Source: Adenanthera pavonina (Eukaryota; Streptophyta; Magnoliopsida; Fabales; Fabaceae). From it: a DNA stretch of 64,000 nt. This document shows positions 1-10,651 of this stretch, piece by piece (within the stretch, counting starts at the first letter, position 1; every line of letters begins with the position of its first letter). The stretch lies in the NCBI GenBank assembly GCA_026686845.1, contig JAIVEN010000009.1, positions 41,763,001 to 41,827,000 of the forward strand. The letters are read 5' to 3'. Below the pieces are notes generated by a model that worked only from the letters and a program-made list of their open reading frames with translations, made no database searches and was not told the DNA's origin. Both the position numbers and the translations under genes were made by a program.

Positions 1-939
1 CATTTTGTCTGAAATTCAAATTTTGAAGACTTAAAGTTCGTCTGTCTCTAAGAAGCTTCTTTCTGGCTCATATGAAAATTCAAATTTTGGTAAATCAAAT
101 TTCGTCTGTCAGAGAAGAATCTCTTCAGACTTATTCAGTTTCAGCTCGAAATTCGAATTTCTAAAGGTAAAGTTCAAATTTCCAACATGACAGTTCAATA
201 TAAACTTTTCAAACTTCGTCTGTTGGTGGGTATCTTTCAAATATTTCATAATTTAACATAAAATCAAGGTTTTAAAACGTTTTTCCACCAAATCAAATTC
301 TTTTACCCATGTCAAAAGATCCTACAACTATCTTAGCAATAATTACTCAGATTTTCTTCACTTGAGACACTTTGAGCTCCTTTGATATCTTCAATCCAAG
401 CTTTTCAATGTTGGTTTGGAATCATCAAAACTTCTTAATTCAACAACAAAGACTTACTTGCCCCTAACACCAAAAGATGCAATATGACATGAATTTAGAG
501 CACATAAAACTCTATTTTAGGTATGAATGATTTAATGGTGAATGAATATTTTGATGCAAGACATACAAGGCGAATGTGAACTGGGATTTGACTAAATAAA
601 TTGAACTAGACTCTAATAAATGCACAAATGAACAACTAATTTGAGCTAGAGTCAAACTAATGCAACATGCAATGATGTGACAAAAATGAATAACTATGTC
701 AATTAGACTGGGACTGATGCAGTATGCAGATGAAGTGACTCAACCGAATGCTCACAAACACAAGATATGATAACAAGATCCAAACAAAATAACATGTTGA
801 TGAGCTGCCCCTCTTCATTTGTTTTCTAAGGAAGGAGATCATGAAATGATATTCGTACTTAGAAACAAATGAAGAAGAAAACATGTATTTTGTTTGAGAG
901 GCAAGGCGCATGAACAATAAAGACAATAAATACAGAGAT
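1..939 (-). other. Retroelement 3' tail, no gene seen
   Basis: AT-rich DNA left of tandem array A with loosely repeated phrases such as AATTCAAATTTT. No LTR-like start or end, no polypurine tract that I can pin down, and no coding signal. Short open frames here have no recognisable content. It is assigned to the retroelement by position only. Confidence 0.4.
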
Positions 940-1545
940 TAAATGACAGAAATTTAAAGGGTGCCTGCCGCAAGTCAGGGCTTTTACAGAATTTAAATGA
1001 CAAAAATTTAAAGGGTGCATGTCGCTAGTCAAGGCTTTGACAGAAATTTAAAGGGTGCCTGCCGCAAGTCAGGGCTTTGACAGAAATTTAAACGGTGCCT
1101 GCCGCTAGTCAGGGCTTTGATAGAAATTTAAAGGGTGCCTGTCGCAAGTCAAGGCTTTGACAGAAATTTAAAGGGTGCTTGCCGCTAGTCAGGGCTTTGA
1201 CAGAAATTTTAAAGGGTGCCTACCGCAAGTCAGGGTTTTGACAGAAATTTAAATAACGGGAATTTAAATGGTATCTGCCGCAAGTCAGGGCTTTGACAGA
1301 ATTTAAATGACAGAAATTTAAAGGGATGTCTGCCGCTAGTTAGGGCTTTGACAGAATTTAAATGGTGCCTACCGCCAGTCAGGGCTTTGACAGAAATTTA
1401 AAGGGTGTCTACCGCTAAGTCAGGGCTTTGACAGAAATTTAAAGGGTGCCTGCCGCAAGTCAGGGCTTTGACAAAAATTTAAAGGGTGCTTGCCGCTAGT
1501 CAGGGCTTTGACAGAATTTAAATGACGGAAATTTAAAGGGGTGCC
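940..1545 (-). repeat. Tandem array A in the retroelement 3' region, about 13 copies of a ~40-bp unit
   Basis: The plus-strand unit is roughly GACAGAAATTTAAAGGGTG followed by CCTGCCGCAAGTCAGGGCTTT, repeated with few changes. Some copies carry an extra AATTTAAATGACAG insert, which gives a weak higher-order pattern. Two alternating variants (GCAAGTC and GCTAGTC) interleave. The array belongs to the element's 3' tail and is the sort of minisatellite known to arise in Tat-lineage 3' untranslated regions. Confidence 0.9.
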
Positions 1546-2188
1546 GAGGTGACACCCGTCATGATGCAGGACTTGGAGTGCCTAAGCAATACTTAGCTAG
1601 ACCTGTGACTCTCTTCCTTGCGAAATTTACTCAGCACTACATAGATGCCAACACAATGCCATTTCTTTTGTTACCCCTCTATTTCTTCTTTCCCCGAGGT
1701 ATAATGATCCCCTTTTGTCATGCATGCAAAATGGAGATTTTCCTTCTTTAGCCTTCAAAATTATTCCTAATGATGTGGATGCAAAAATATTTGTGGAATG
1801 TGAAGCTCTTATGAATTATTATTTATTTGTACGAAATGGAAGATGCATGTAAAATGCCAATCTTATTGCCCCAATTTGACAAAAATTTACTGTAACCACA
1901 ATGTTAGAAATGTAATGAAACTGGGTTTTATCTTTCAATTTCCTTGTCTTGATGTAGATCTCCATTCCCCTGACGAAGGAATCCAGTTAACCCCATAACT
2001 CTTAAACTTGCCATGATCATAAGTGATGCTGAAAAGCCACCTTGCCTGTTTCTATCCTTAAGTATTACTGTGTCGTCCAAAAAAACTTTTTCTCAATCAA
2101 ATTCTATGAGCTTCCATTCTACATCTTGTACTTAGCACCATTAGCGGGCAGTCACGATTACTCTCATGATGCATGCCATTAAGTAACA

Positions 2189-2222
2189 TTCTTTCTTTCT
2201 TTCTTTCTTTTCTTTTTTTTTT
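2189..2222. repeat. TTTC/T-rich microsatellite
   Basis: Runs of CTTT repeated about five times followed by poly-T, inside the retroelement 3' tail. Confidence 0.7.
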
Positions 2223-2597
2223 AATTTATTTGAGGAATAAATACAACAACTTACTAGAGGGAAATCAATAATCAAAGAGGAATACATACAGCAGCTTGTC
2301 AAGGGGAAGCAACAATCCAGGAATAAGAATAGAAAGTTAGTTTATTAGGTGAACAAACCACTTGGATAGTAGGTTTTGAAACAACCAGAAACTATAGATA
2401 TTGATCTAGTAAAAATGAGAGAAAATGCCTTCACATTGGTCTCTTAAGCCTCAAGTCGGGTAGCCGGCATTGCTTTTGGGCATGCCCTACAGTACGTCTG
2501 ACTAAAGATTATGCCGTGCTTGTCATTTACCCCTGTCCATTAGCAGCTTATAATCCCCTTTTACTTGCTTGGGAGATGATTCGCTCTTCCTTTCGCA

Positions 2598-2940
2598 TAG
2601 GTTGTTTTCTCAGGTCTTCAATTTAGCGAGCTTCTCTTCTTTCCCCCCCTTTTTTGGTTGGTGCTCTAATTTTTGCTTAGGTTGCCTTTTCAAGTTTTCA
2701 ACCTAACGAGCTTCTTTTGTTTTCTTTTTGTGCCCTGATTTTTGCCTAGGCTGCTTTTTAAGGTTTTCAACCTAGCGAGCTTCTTTTTTCTTTTCACGCT
2801 TTAATTTTTGCGTAGGTTGCCTTTTCAGGTTTTCAACCTAGCGAGCTTTTTTTTTATTTTTTTTTTGTACCCTAACTTTTGCCTAGGCTGCCTTTTAAGG
2901 TTTTCAACCTAGCGAGCTTCTTCTTTCTTTTTTTTTTGGG
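2598..2940 (-). repeat. Tandem array B in the retroelement 3' region, five copies of ~66-82 bp
   Basis: A core meaning 'AGGTTGCCTTTTCAGG, short gap, TTCAACCTAGCGAGCTTC' recurs at 2598, 2680, 2748, 2814 and 2885, separated by T-rich, length-variable tails. It lies just beyond the integrase end in the element's 3' untranslated region. The copies differ by point changes and poly-T length, so the array is not recent. Confidence 0.85.
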
Positions 2941-2999
2941 TTGTTTTTTGTTTTTTGTTTTTTGTTTGTTTTTTTTTTTATACTTTTTCTTAGGCATAA

Positions 3000-4270
3000 T
3001 ATTTCTTGGCAGAGTCTGCATTGATAGGCTTTGTCAATTCTTGCCCCTTGATGTCCATCAAAATAAGTGCACCTCCTGAAAAAGCTTGCTTTATCACATA
3101 AGGACTCTCATATGATGGGGCCCATTTCCCTCAATTGTCCTCTTGATTTGGAAGAATTTTCTTTAAGACTAAATCCCCTGGCTTAAACTCCTTAGGGTGA
3201 AGCCCTTTGTTAAATGCTCTAGCCATTCTCCGTTGATATAGCTGCCCATGACACACGATGACCAATCTCTTTTCTTCAATCATATTCAATTGCTCATATC
3301 GGGTTTTGATCCAATCATCCTCCCCAACAGTTGATTCGACCATGACTCGTAATGATAGGATTTCCACCTCAATCGGTGTCACTGCCTCCATTCCATATAC
3401 TAGAGAATATGGTGTAGCTCCTGTTGATGTACGAGTTGTGGTATGATACCCATGGAGAACATATGGGAGCATTTCATGCCAGTCCTTGTAGGTAATGGTC
3501 ATCTTAGCAATGATCTTTTTAACATTCTTGTTAGCAGCCTCTACTGCCCCATTCGTCTGCGGTCGATAGGGAGCAGAGTTATGATGCTGGATCTTGAATT
3601 GCTCACAAAGCTTCCTTGCTTCAGCACCGTTCAGATTAGGAGCATTATCTGTAATGATCTTCTCTGGTAAACCATATCGACAAATGATGCATGACCGCAA
3701 GAAGCGAACAAAAACCTTTTGGGTGACACTGGAAAGAGAGACGGCTTCGACCCACTTGGTGAAATAGTCAATAGCTACAAGTATGAAGCGATGACCATTT
3801 GTGACTTTAGGATTAATATGACCAATCACATCAATTCCCCACATGGAGAAAGGCCACGGGACTACAAGGTTGTGTAAGGGGTGTGGTGGAGCATTGATTC
3901 GATCCGCATAGATTTGGCATTTGTGACATCTTTTCACATATTCGATGTAATCTTTTTCCAGGGTCAGCCAAAAATATCCACATCTTTGTATTTGTCTAGT
4001 CATAGTATGACCATTAGCATGAGTTCCACATATTCCATCATAAACTTCAGCCATCACCCTCTTGGTTTCAGGTGAATTGATGCACCTGAGTAATGTCCCA
4101 TCGTGAGCCCGCTTATACAAAACCTCCCCACTAAGGAAGAAGTTCATTGCGAGGCACTGAAAAGTCTTCTTGTCATTATCTGTTCCCCCATCTGGATATT
4201 CTCTATCTTTGATGTAGGACTTAATATCGTGAAACCAAGGTTGCCCATCAGATTCCTCTTCTATACTCAA
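3000..4270 (-). pseudogene. Retroelement integrase, stop before the C-terminal end
   Basis: The zinc-binding part has the HHCC pattern (THANGHTM ... CHKCQ). The catalytic core shows GIDVIG (first Asp), IITDNAPN (second Asp) and NGAVEAANK (Glu), so the DDE triad is intact. YRPQTNGAVE and LHGYHTTTRTSTGATPYSLVYG are typical integrase signatures. The GPY-like C-terminal module starts at FKPGDLVLKK but a TGA at 3131 interrupts it. In-frame similarity continues to about 3000, where it reads GKWAPSYESPYVIK. The stop is explained by one change of an Arg codon (CGA to TGA). Integrase would insert the cDNA into the genome. Confidence 0.85.
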
Positions 4271-4306
4271 GCAATGTGCAGAAGCATTCCTAGCTTCAAC
4301 GAGAAT

Positions 4307-4981
4307 CTACTGAACGGGAATCCCGTAATCTAGCTTAACCATGACAGCGAGTGTTGCTAAAGCATCTACAAACTGATTTTTATCACGAGTCATGTGGGTA
4401 AACTTGATTTCATCAAACTCCTTGATCAATTCAGTCAAATAATTCTGGTAGGGGATCAACGTTGGGTCCTTTGTTTGCCATGCCCCCGTCACTTGATAGA
4501 TTATGAGTGCTGAATCTCCAAAGACCTCGAGTTCTTTGACACCCAGAGCTAGGACGGCTTGCAAACCACTAACACAAGCTTCATACTTTGCTACATTATT
4601 TGTGCATTCAAAATTAAGTTTAATGGCGACAGAGAATTGTTTCCCTTCAGGGGAGACTATTGCTGCACCTACCCCACATCCATGCGTATTAGCGGCGCCA
4701 TCAAAGTACATTGTCCATTGGGCCTTCTCCAACTCATCCTCAACTGTCAAGACATCTTCATCTGGGAATTGAAAGTCTAGTGGCGAACTCTCATTTAATG
4801 GGTTTCCAGCTAAATGGTCGGCAATGATACTTCCTTTAATTGACTTGCGAGTCACATACTTCACATCATATTCGGATAGTATTACTTGCCACTTTGACAC
4901 CTTACCTGACACGTAAGGGCTTTCGAAAATATATTTAATCGGATCCAATCGCGAGATCAACCAGGTAACATGATATAACAT
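4307..4981 (-). pseudogene. Second (archaeal-type-like) RNase H domain of the retroelement
   Basis: After a HVTWLISRLDPIKYIF linker typical of gypsy pol, the domain shows MYFDGAANTHGCGVG (first Asp), AKYEACVSGLQ (Glu), LEVFGDSALII (Asp) and FVDALATLA (last Asp). All four expected catalytic acids are in place. A second RNase H in addition to the ordinary one is a published feature of Tat-lineage elements. It is in the same frame as the upstream RT part and the integrase but is separated by stops at 4994-4999 and 4307. Confidence 0.8.
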
Positions 4982-4993
4982 GTATTGTATTAA

Positions 4994-6516
4994 TCATCAC
5001 GTAACCCATACTAGTCCACAACATGTCTTTTCGATGACTGGGTATCGAGATTCACAACCATTGAATTTCTTACTCAGGTAATAAATGGCATGCTCCTTTT
5101 TGCCAGATTTATCTTGCTGTCCTAACATTGCACCCATGGAGGATGTCAAGATGGTTAGATAGAGGATTAATGGCTGACCTGGTTTGGGAGGTGCCAAAAT
5201 AGGGGGGTTCAACAAATATTCCTTTATCTTCTCGAACGCTTGCTGGCAATCTTCATCCAACTTCCCGGAATTCCCCTTTCTTAACAATTTAAATATTGGC
5301 TCACAGGTGGCAGTCATATTTGCAATAAATCGAGCTATATAATTTAAATGGCCCAAGAAGCTTCGCACATCTTTCTCTATTTGGGGTGGAGGCATATCCC
5401 GGATTGCCTTTACTTTTTCTGGATCCACTTCTATTCCTTTACTGCTGACGATGAAGCCTAGCAGCTTACCAACCGTAGCCCCAAACACACACTTATTGGG
5501 ATTCAATCGAAGCTTGTATTTCCATAGCCTTTTAAATAATTTCCGAAGAATTGCCACGTGACTTTCTTCTTCTGCTGACTTTGCCACCATATCGTCGACA
5601 TAAACCTCAAGCTCTTTATGCATCATATCATGGAATAGTGCTACCATAGCTCGCTGGTAAGTCGCACCCGCGTTCTTTAGACCAAACGGCATCACTTTGT
5701 AGCAAAACGTTCCCCACAGAATAGTAAAAGTGGTTTTCTCCTTATCTGCTGGGTTCATAGGGATTTGATTGTACCTGCATACCTGTCCATGAATGAGTAC
5801 CTATAATCCCTCGCCGTATTATCTACTAGCACATCAATGTGAGGCAAAGGAAAATGATCCTTTAGACTGGCTTTGTTCAAATCCCGATAGTCCACACACA
5901 TCCTAATGCGGCCGTCCTTCTTAGGTACCGGTACTATATTTGCAACCCACTGTGGGTATTTAGCAACATCTAAGAAACCAGCATCTCATTGTTTCTTCAC
6001 TTCTTCTTTGATCTGAAGAGATGTCTTTGGACTCATTCTCCTTAGTTTCTGCTTCTTTGGTTTAATATCAGGGAACAAAGGAAGTTTGTGAGAAGCAATA
6101 TTGGGATCAAGCCCTGGCATATCTTGGTACGACCAAGCGAACACGTCCAGATATTCCCGAAATAAATCTGTCATCTCCTTCTTCTCAGGATTATCAACTA
6201 TCTTTAACTCTTTTTTATCTTCCTCAGTTCCCATGTTGATCACCTCTATGATTTCTTCATGCGGGACGAAACCATTTTCGGAAGGTTCGATAAGCTTTGC
6301 AAACGTGAGGGGTAATTCAACTAGCGCGGTATTTTCTTCAGTCTCGCCGTCAAGAGTATCCATAACAATGCGAGTGTCATCCCATTGGGGCTCGAGAGCC
6401 TCTGTGTCCGACCGGAGTTCCAAGAATTCTAATTCCCTGAAAGGCAACAAACACAACAAAAGTAAACGATGAGGCAAGAAGTAGTACAGAGAATTATTTA
6501 GAGGAGGGGCCAACAC
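4994..6516 (-). pseudogene. Retroelement reverse transcriptase and first RNase H region, broken
   Basis: The N-terminal RT region contains DVFAWSYQDMPGLDP and PQWVANIVPVPKKDGR, then VDYRDLNKASLKDHFPLPHID. The palm continues with VMPFGLKNAGATYQRAM and the catalytic YVDDM motif, intact. The following LGHLNYIARFI and KEHAIYYLSKKF blocks are the RT connection and the gypsy RNase H region. Breaks are a TGA at 5986, a one-base loss near 5775 that moves the rest into another frame, and a double TGA at 4994-4999 just after VWVT. RT copies the element RNA into cDNA and RNase H removes the template; this copy cannot make a full protein. Confidence 0.85.
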
Positions 6517-6781
6517 AAAAGGATAAGAAGAAAAATAAAGTGAAATGAGAGAAAGAGTGGAATAAAGGGCCTAAAATAAAAGAGAGAAATAGTGGAATAA
6601 AGAACATGAAATGTTGCTTTGCATTTATTCCTCAAATGTAAAAAGTTCCAAAAGCCATGAATACAAGATTTTCAAAAGAAGACATAATAAAAACTCTAGA
6701 ATATTACTCTAATGACATGATATCAGGGATTATCTCAGATTCCTAGTTTTCTAGGGCTTTTCCAATGGTATCATGCTGAAT

Positions 6782-7698
6782 CTAGTGTCCTTTTCCATAA
6801 CATTCCCCTTCCTCCTCTGTCGTAGCAATGGAGTCATTCATGTTGATTATCTCAGAGGCTTGTGAGAATGTCTCTCTAATATGAGGAACTTTTGATCTTG
6901 CTTGTGATTTTCCTCGACCTAACTTCACTTGCTCAACCAAGAGAGTCTCCAAATGGGGATCATATCCCACCCCTTGACGCCCCTGATTCACGAGAAGTTT
7001 ATTTGGCTCCTTTACCCCTTGTAATTTAGCTCCGAGCCCTTGTCCTTCCCTATACCCGCCATGCTTCATTATCTTGGCGACTACTTGTTGCATATCTCTA
7101 CTTGGCTTGTCACCTTCCACAAACTCAAAACTATGATAAAAATTACCACCCGTCTGCTCTACATTCTCAACATAAGGTACGGCACTTGGCTTGTTAATCA
7201 TGAGCTCCTCTTCTCCCTTAATGGTAATAAGTTGGCCGTCCTTGACAAATTTGATCCTCTGGTGTAAAGTGGATGGTATAGCCCCAGCATCATGAATCCA
7301 AGGCCGTCCTAAGAGCATAGTATATGCCGCATCAATATCCATGACATGGAATTGTACTAAAAAGGTGTTTGGCCCAATCTCAAGTGGAAGATGGACCTCC
7401 CCAAATACTTCCCTTCTTGCTCTATCAAAAGGTCTGGCAATTAGATCACTACGCTCAATGCGGACCTGTCCACTGGAAGCTCTTGTAAAGTTGCTAATGG
7501 CAGGACATTGAGAGCTGATCCATTATCAATCAAGACCTTTGCTACTATGTACCCATGACATTTCCATGTAATATGAAGAGCTTTAGGTCGCCCTGCCAGA
7601 GTTTGAACAATTTCATCTTCATAGAAAGTAATCTGAGTGGCATTTTTTACTACATTAACCATGTGAACTACTTTCTCAGGAGTTATGTCCGGACACAC
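6782..7698 (-). pseudogene. Retroelement aspartic protease with G-patch segment, frameshifted
   Basis: The protease core reads VAKVLIDNGSALNVLP. The D-N-G-S active-site form, rather than D-T/S-G, is common in the Tat lineage. It continues after a frameshift near 7465 as AYTMLLGRPWIHDAGAIPS, the second hallmark block of gypsy proteases. Downstream, MKHGGYREGQGLGAKLQG is a G-patch-like motif, also seen after protease in this lineage. Its role would be to cleave the gag-pol polyprotein. The frame change makes it non-functional as it stands. Confidence 0.8.
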
Positions 7699-8146
7699 GT
7701 ATGTGCTTTCTAATACCTTCTAGAGTGCCTTGCGATGGACTTCAGAGCTCATAATGAGGGACAGCATAGAGATTCAAGCCGGAGTCCTTGTGAGCTGCTC
7801 TACAATGTCGTATTCACTATGCTTCATGATCTTTAAGAATTCATCAGCATCACTACTCTTGTTCATCACCACCTTAGATTCTGAACTTTCTCCTTCTCCT
7901 TGTCTGTTATTCACTGCCTTATCATTTTCCTTCAAATAGACGCGACCACTCCTTATAATCCCATTATATCTTGGTTATTGACTTCCACCCCTGGTTCTTT
8001 GCTGGTTTCTCCTCGGACTGCGAGAAGCTCAGTCTTTAGGCCATATTTCCAAGGCACCGCATGATTACTATCATATGGGAATGATGTTGGTATGTGAATA
8101 ACTGCCATTGGCTCCTTCTCGCGTGTTGCTGCCTGAGCGGTTGAGT

Positions 8147-10250
8147 TTATGACCAGGAGGGATCCCGTCGAACTCGGCTCTTAAGTGCCGGCTCGTTGAT
8201 GAACGAAGAATGAGATTTTGCTATCTCCAAGAAGGACAATTGCTCACAGCTTCCTGGAGTCGGAGCTTGTGCTTTGATCACAAGAAATGACCTATTTGAT
8301 CTGTCAATGAGTGGTGACTCGCTTTGTTCCTCCAGCATGCATATGGATTTATCTTCTGATGTTCCCCTTTCAATTCTAATAATCCCAAACACCATCATCT
8401 TTCGCACAACTTCCTTGAATGCCTCACAACCCTTAATGTCATGATCTACATTCCCTCGGTGATACTCACAAAAGTAGGGACCGCAATTATCGATTATACC
8501 CGGCTTTCTCCCATCATAAAGGACATGTCCCGCTTCCTCAAGGTGATCAAATATTTCTTTCATGGTAAATTGGAGCGCATTTGGGTCTTTAATCAACATG
8601 ACGTCTTCTTCAATAACACAGACCTGTTTCCCCTTCTCATGCTCCAGAAGGGGATTCGAGACAATATTCTGATTGCTGTCCCACTGTACACTGATATAAT
8701 TATTATCCAAAAGATCCAACACGTTCTTCCGGAAAGCATCGCATCAATCAATTGAATGTCCTACCGCTCCCATATGATATTCACAATTCTCATTCGAATT
8801 ATACCACGCAGGGAAAGGTGGTTGCCAAGGTTTTACAGGACAAGGGCCCATGAGCTTCTTTTCCACCAACTCCTTGAAAAGCTCTAATTTGGAGACATTG
8901 AAGTCAGGTAACGGGCGGTTATCTCTCGGTGGATGCATGGCTTTGGAATCCGTACTTGGGGGCAAGATACTCGCTTGCTGAATGGTATAAGGTTGTGGGA
9001 CTGGTTGAGGGTGTTGGATAGGTTGAGCAAAAGGGGCTCTAGGTTGATAGGGAGCATGTTGCATGCATGCCCCAGGTGCAAAAGGTCATGGATATCAGGG
9101 TTGTGAGTTATATGGAGGGTATTGTGGGTTATATGAAGATCTGAACGACTGTTGGTAAGGGTCTGGGACATGATTCACATCGCCGTCTTTCTTTTTAGCG
9201 CCCTGTCCTTTCCTACTCTCAGAGTGTGTGTTCTCCAACCTTTCATCCCAAATGTTAGTGTCAATCCTTTCACCCACCTCAATGAGATCGGTGAAATATT
9301 TAGCATGGGTTCCCAGCATGATTCTGAAGTGGGGCTCACCCAGCATTATCAATAAAGTATGAGCACAACTCAGACTTCGTTAAAGGAGGTTGAACTTCTG
9401 AAGCCAAGGCCCTCCAACGCTGTGCGTACTCCTTGAAGGACTTAGCGGGTTTCTTCCTCAATCCTTTCAGCTGCTCCCTAGTAGGAGCAGAATTCAAATT
9501 GAATTGGTATTGTCTCATAAAGACATCTGTCAGATCTCTCCACTTCTTCAGTCTGGAATGATCTAATTTCATGAACTAATGTAAAGCCGCCCCAGTGAGA
9601 CTTTCATGAAAGAAACAAATGAGGAATTTCTCCTCCCTGGACCATACTGACATCCTGGTGCAGTATGTCTTCAGATGATAATGTGGGTCCCCATTACCAT
9701 TATATTTGTTAAAGTCCGGGATCTTAAACTCCTTCGGAATGACCATATTAGGAGCTAGGCATAGTTCATTCAAATTGAGGGATTTATGCTCCACTACTCC
9801 TTGCAACGCCCGTAATTGATCTCTCATTTCTGACACCTCCTCTTTCAGGCTGGCCTTATCGATGATTTCACCGCCATGAGGGTACATATTATTGGGAGGT
9901 GGATTTTGAGCCACAAAGGTTGTGACGTTTTTCGAGTTATTGACGTCATGGGCATATACATATCCCTGATCCCAATCCTGGAATCCTTGCCTATCAACCC
10001 CTGGGGTTGGGATGGGTGGAAGCCTATTCTGATCATGGTCAGTTACATCGGGTACCCCTTCTGCGTTTACACCATGCGGTTGGGCAATATTGGCATTAAT
10101 GTCATGCATTCTCCCATTTGTGTTTATGCCCTGAAGCATTTTCATCATTTGATCCATTTGAGCATGTATGCCACTAAGCTGACCTTTTAACTCTCCTACT
10201 TCCTCCTCCAATCTCCATTCTACGTCGGAAAGATGACCTTCTAATGCCAT
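8147..10250 (-). pseudogene. Retroelement gag (capsid/nucleocapsid), broken
   Basis: The capsid part shows the Ty3/gypsy gag core: FHESLTGAALH, then an RLKKWRDLTDVFMRQY block, FKEYAQRWRALASEVQPPL and HAKYFTDLIEVGERID. A P/Q-rich linker follows. Further on are two short Cys/His segments (CEYHMGAVGHS... and CEYHRGNVDHDIKGC) that look like the degenerate zinc knuckles of this lineage. Decay is visible as TAG at 9576 where a Trp is normal, a frameshift near 9345, TGA at 9086 and 9095 inside a W/P-rich stretch, and TGA at 8744 inside the first Cys/His segment. It would normally form the virus-like particle and package element RNA. Between 8146 and 7699 the gag-protease linker is heavily shifted and cannot be read through. 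Confidence 0.8.
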
Positions 10251-10651
10251 TGCCTTTGTTCGTGCCCGAGTTAAATGGATTCTTTGCGGGCGATGCGTAG
10301 GGTTAACTGGATTCCTTTTAATTGGTGCAATGTTGACCTACTTTCAAGAAAAAGAAAACAAATTAATCATTTTACCTTACCGTTATTTAGATACCAGTGA
10401 ATTATAATAGGCGTTAGCATAAGTTTCTCGACAAAGTGACTTTGGATCCATGTCAGCATGCATCATAATTATCCATGAAACTCCCTCAAGTCCCCCCCGA
10501 TACATATTGTATTCGGGGAGTCGTGAGGTTGACAATCAATTCATAAGAACTCACGTTGCTTTATAAATGATGTCTATAAATGGAGGGCACAGGTGGAATC
10601 AAAAGCTTTAATTTCATATGGTTCAATACATCATCATGGATCATAACTACA

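Noticed and set aside
940..1545. CRISPR array
   Set aside because: Units are contiguous and diverged, without unique spacers, in a plant retroelement tail.
3258..4780. Plus-strand frames over the pol region
   Set aside because: They are shadows of the minus-strand integrase and RNase H coding sequence.
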